From: Pseudomonadota bacterium
GTDB taxonomy: Bacteria > Pseudomonadota > Alphaproteobacteria > Reyranellales > Reyranellaceae
Length of the DNA stretch: 7,745 bases
NCBI GenBank assembly: GCA_023416135.1
Contig: JAEZIF010000337.1
Location: forward strand, 1 to 7,745
Direction: 5' to 3'
Part shown: positions 6,468 to 7,745 of the stretch, piece by piece
How positions within the stretch are numbered: the stretch's first letter is position 1
Layout of the letters: each line of letters begins with the position of its first letter
Notes under the pieces: model-generated
What the model saw: only the letters and a program-made list of their open reading frames with translations
The model's database searches: none
What the model was told of the DNA's origin: nothing
Translations under genes and position numbers: made by a program

Positions 6468-7745
6468 TGCGCCTTCGCGGTCTCCTCGCCGGACTTGCGC
6501 TCGCCGCCACCTCCCTTGCGGCGGGCGCGCTGGCGCTCGACCAGCTCTTTCCGCCGGATCTGACGCGCTACCATGACCGATCGACGGAGATCGTCGATTC
6601 GAACGGCCGCCTGTTGCGCGCCTTCACGACGGCCGACGGCAAGTGGCGGCTCCGGACCGCAATCGACGACGTCGACCCGGTCTATCTCGCCCTGCTCAAG
6701 GCCTACGAGGACCGCCGCTTCGACAACCACTGGGGTGTCGATCCGTTGGCGGCAGTACGCGCCGCCGAGCAATGGATCAATCGCGGTCGCATCGTGTCGG
6801 GCGCGTCGACTCTTTCCATGCAGGCCGCACGCCTTCTGGAGCCCGAACTCTTCCGGATCGGGCCGCGCCGCACGCTCGGCACCAAGCTGCTACAGTCGGC
6901 GCGCGCCCTGCAGCTCGAATGGCGCTACTCCAAGCGCGAGGTGCTGGGCATCTACCTGACCTTGACGCCGATGGGCGGCAACCTCGAGGGCGTGCGCGCC
7001 GCCTCGTTCGCCTATTTCGGCAAGGAGCCGAAGCACCTCAACGCCGCCGAGGCAGCGCTCCTCGTCGCCATCCCGCAATCGCCCGAGCGCCGCCGGCCCG
7101 ACCGCTCGCCCGCCGCGGCCCAGGCCGCGCGCGAGCGCGTGCTGGAGCGCGGGTTCCGGCACGAGGTGATCGATGCCTCGCTGCGCGACCTGGCGTCGAG
7201 CCGACCGGTGCCCAGCCGGCGGCTGGCCATGCCGTTGCATGCGCCGCATCTCTCGGCGTGGCTCGCCGGCCAGTCGCCGGGCACCGTCGTGCCGACGACC
7301 ATCCGCTTCGAGCTTCAGTCGGCCATGCTGCAGCTCGCGCGCGAGGAGCGCGGACGCATCGCCGACCGTCCGGACATCGCCATCGTCGCGGTCGACAACC
7401 GCGCGGGAACCGTCGTCGCCTGGCAGGGTGGCTCCGATTATTTCGGCCGGGCCGGCCAGGTCGACCTGGTGCGCGCCCACCGCTCTCCCGGCTCGGCGCT
7501 GAAGCCTTTGATCTATGCCATGGCGTTCGACGATCGCGTTCTGCATCCGGAATCGCTGATCGAGGACGTGCCGGTGCGGTTCCGCGACTGGCTGCCGCGC
7601 AACTTCGACCGCGACCACCAGGGCGCCGTCACCGTGCGTCGCGCGCTGCAGCAGTCGCTGAACGTGCCGGCTGTGCTGGCGTTGGAGAAGGTCGGGCCGC
7701 AGCGCTTCCTGTCGACCCTGCGCACGGCAGGCGTGGCGCCAGGAC
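6467..7745 (+). CDS. pbpC: Penicillin-binding protein 1C, N-terminal 426 residues (3' end outside window)
   Basis: This is a bifunctional murein synthase: an inner-membrane glycosyltransferase (GT51) that polymerises lipid II, followed by a transpeptidase that cross-links stem peptides in the periplasm. The ATG at 6467 shares its A with the upstream TGA (TGATG) and has no clear ribosome binding site of its own, so translational coupling is likely. Residues 5-23 form a hydrophobic anchor. GT51 motifs are EDRRFDNHWGVD (81-92, catalytic Glu81), GASTLSMQAARLL (112-124) and KREVLGIYL (156-163), with AEAALLVAIPQSPERRRP (195-211) at the end of the domain. The transpeptidase shows the active-site SALK (Ser343, Lys346) in SPGSALKP and the second motif SLN (397-399). 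The KTG motif and the family's C-terminal domain lie beyond the window end. E. coli PbpC has about 770 residues, so a little over half is visible. The pairing with an alpha-2-macroglobulin distinguishes PBP1C from PBP1A and PBP1B. Visible catalytic residues are all intact. Confidence 0.95.
   Translation, partial: MRLRGLLAGLALAATSLAAGALALDQLFPPDLTRYHDRSTEIVDSNGRLLRAFTTADGKWRLRTAIDDVDPVYLALLKAYEDRRFDNHWGVDPLAAVRAAEQWINRGRIVSGASTLSMQAARLLEPELFRIGPRRTLGTKLLQSARALQLEWRYSKREVLGIYLTLTPMGGNLEGVRAASFAYFGKEPKHLNAAEAALLVAIPQSPERRRPDRSPAAAQAARERVLERGFRHEVIDASLRDLASSRPVPSRRLAMPLHAPHLSAWLAGQSPGTVVPTTIRFELQSAMLQLAREERGRIADRPDIAIVAVDNRAGTVVAWQGGSDYFGRAGQVDLVRAHRSPGSALKPLIYAMAFDDRVLHPESLIEDVPVRFRDWLPRNFDRDHQGAVTVRRALQQSLNVPAVLALEKVGPQRFLSTLRTAGVAPG

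Noticed and set aside
6890..7618. A 242-codon minus-strand frame inside pbpC
   Set aside because: The plus-strand frame has all expected GT51 and transpeptidase motifs here, so the minus-strand frame is a GC-driven shadow.

Overview
This window looks like chromosomal DNA from a GC-rich Gram-negative bacterium, most likely an alphaproteobacterium. The evidence is strong G/C bias at third codon positions, a DUF1489-family gene (a family found mainly in Alphaproteobacteria), and periplasmic envelope genes that need an outer membrane. I cannot fix the genus from the sequence alone.

Layout, left to right. (1) 1-402, plus strand: the 3' end of a MotB/OmpA-type peptidoglycan-binding protein, cut by the window start. 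(2) 455-801, plus strand: a decayed remnant of a SAM-dependent methyltransferase of the acetylserotonin O-methyltransferase type. Its homology moves through all three plus frames, and the part before the catalytic domain has an internal deletion. Nothing after the dimerisation region survives. (3) 842-1273, minus strand: an intact small DUF1489 protein. (4) 1274-1445: a divergent intergenic region. (5) 1446-6467, plus strand: a complete 1673-residue bacterial alpha-2-macroglobulin with an intact thioester motif (CIEQ). It has an N-terminal membrane anchor and a Pro/Ala-rich linker instead of a lipobox. (6) 6467-7745, plus strand: pbpC (penicillin-binding protein 1C), cut by the window end, overlapping the macroglobulin stop codon by one base.

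Genes 5 and 6 form the well-known yfhM-pbpC pair. The macroglobulin is thought to trap foreign proteases entering the periplasm, and PBP1C is proposed to repair the murein where the wall was breached. The TGATG junction suggests translational coupling. The partial peptidoglycan-binding gene also concerns the envelope, but the methyltransferase remnant and the opposing DUF1489 gene separate it from the pair, so I see no reason to place it in the same operon.

I do not see a clearly new biological system here. The points most worth a second look are the multi-lesion methyltransferase fossil, the non-lipoprotein anchoring of the macroglobulin, its Arg/Asp-rich putative bait segment, and the coupled junction with pbpC. 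There are no tRNA or rRNA genes, insertion sequences or CRISPR arrays that I can recognise.
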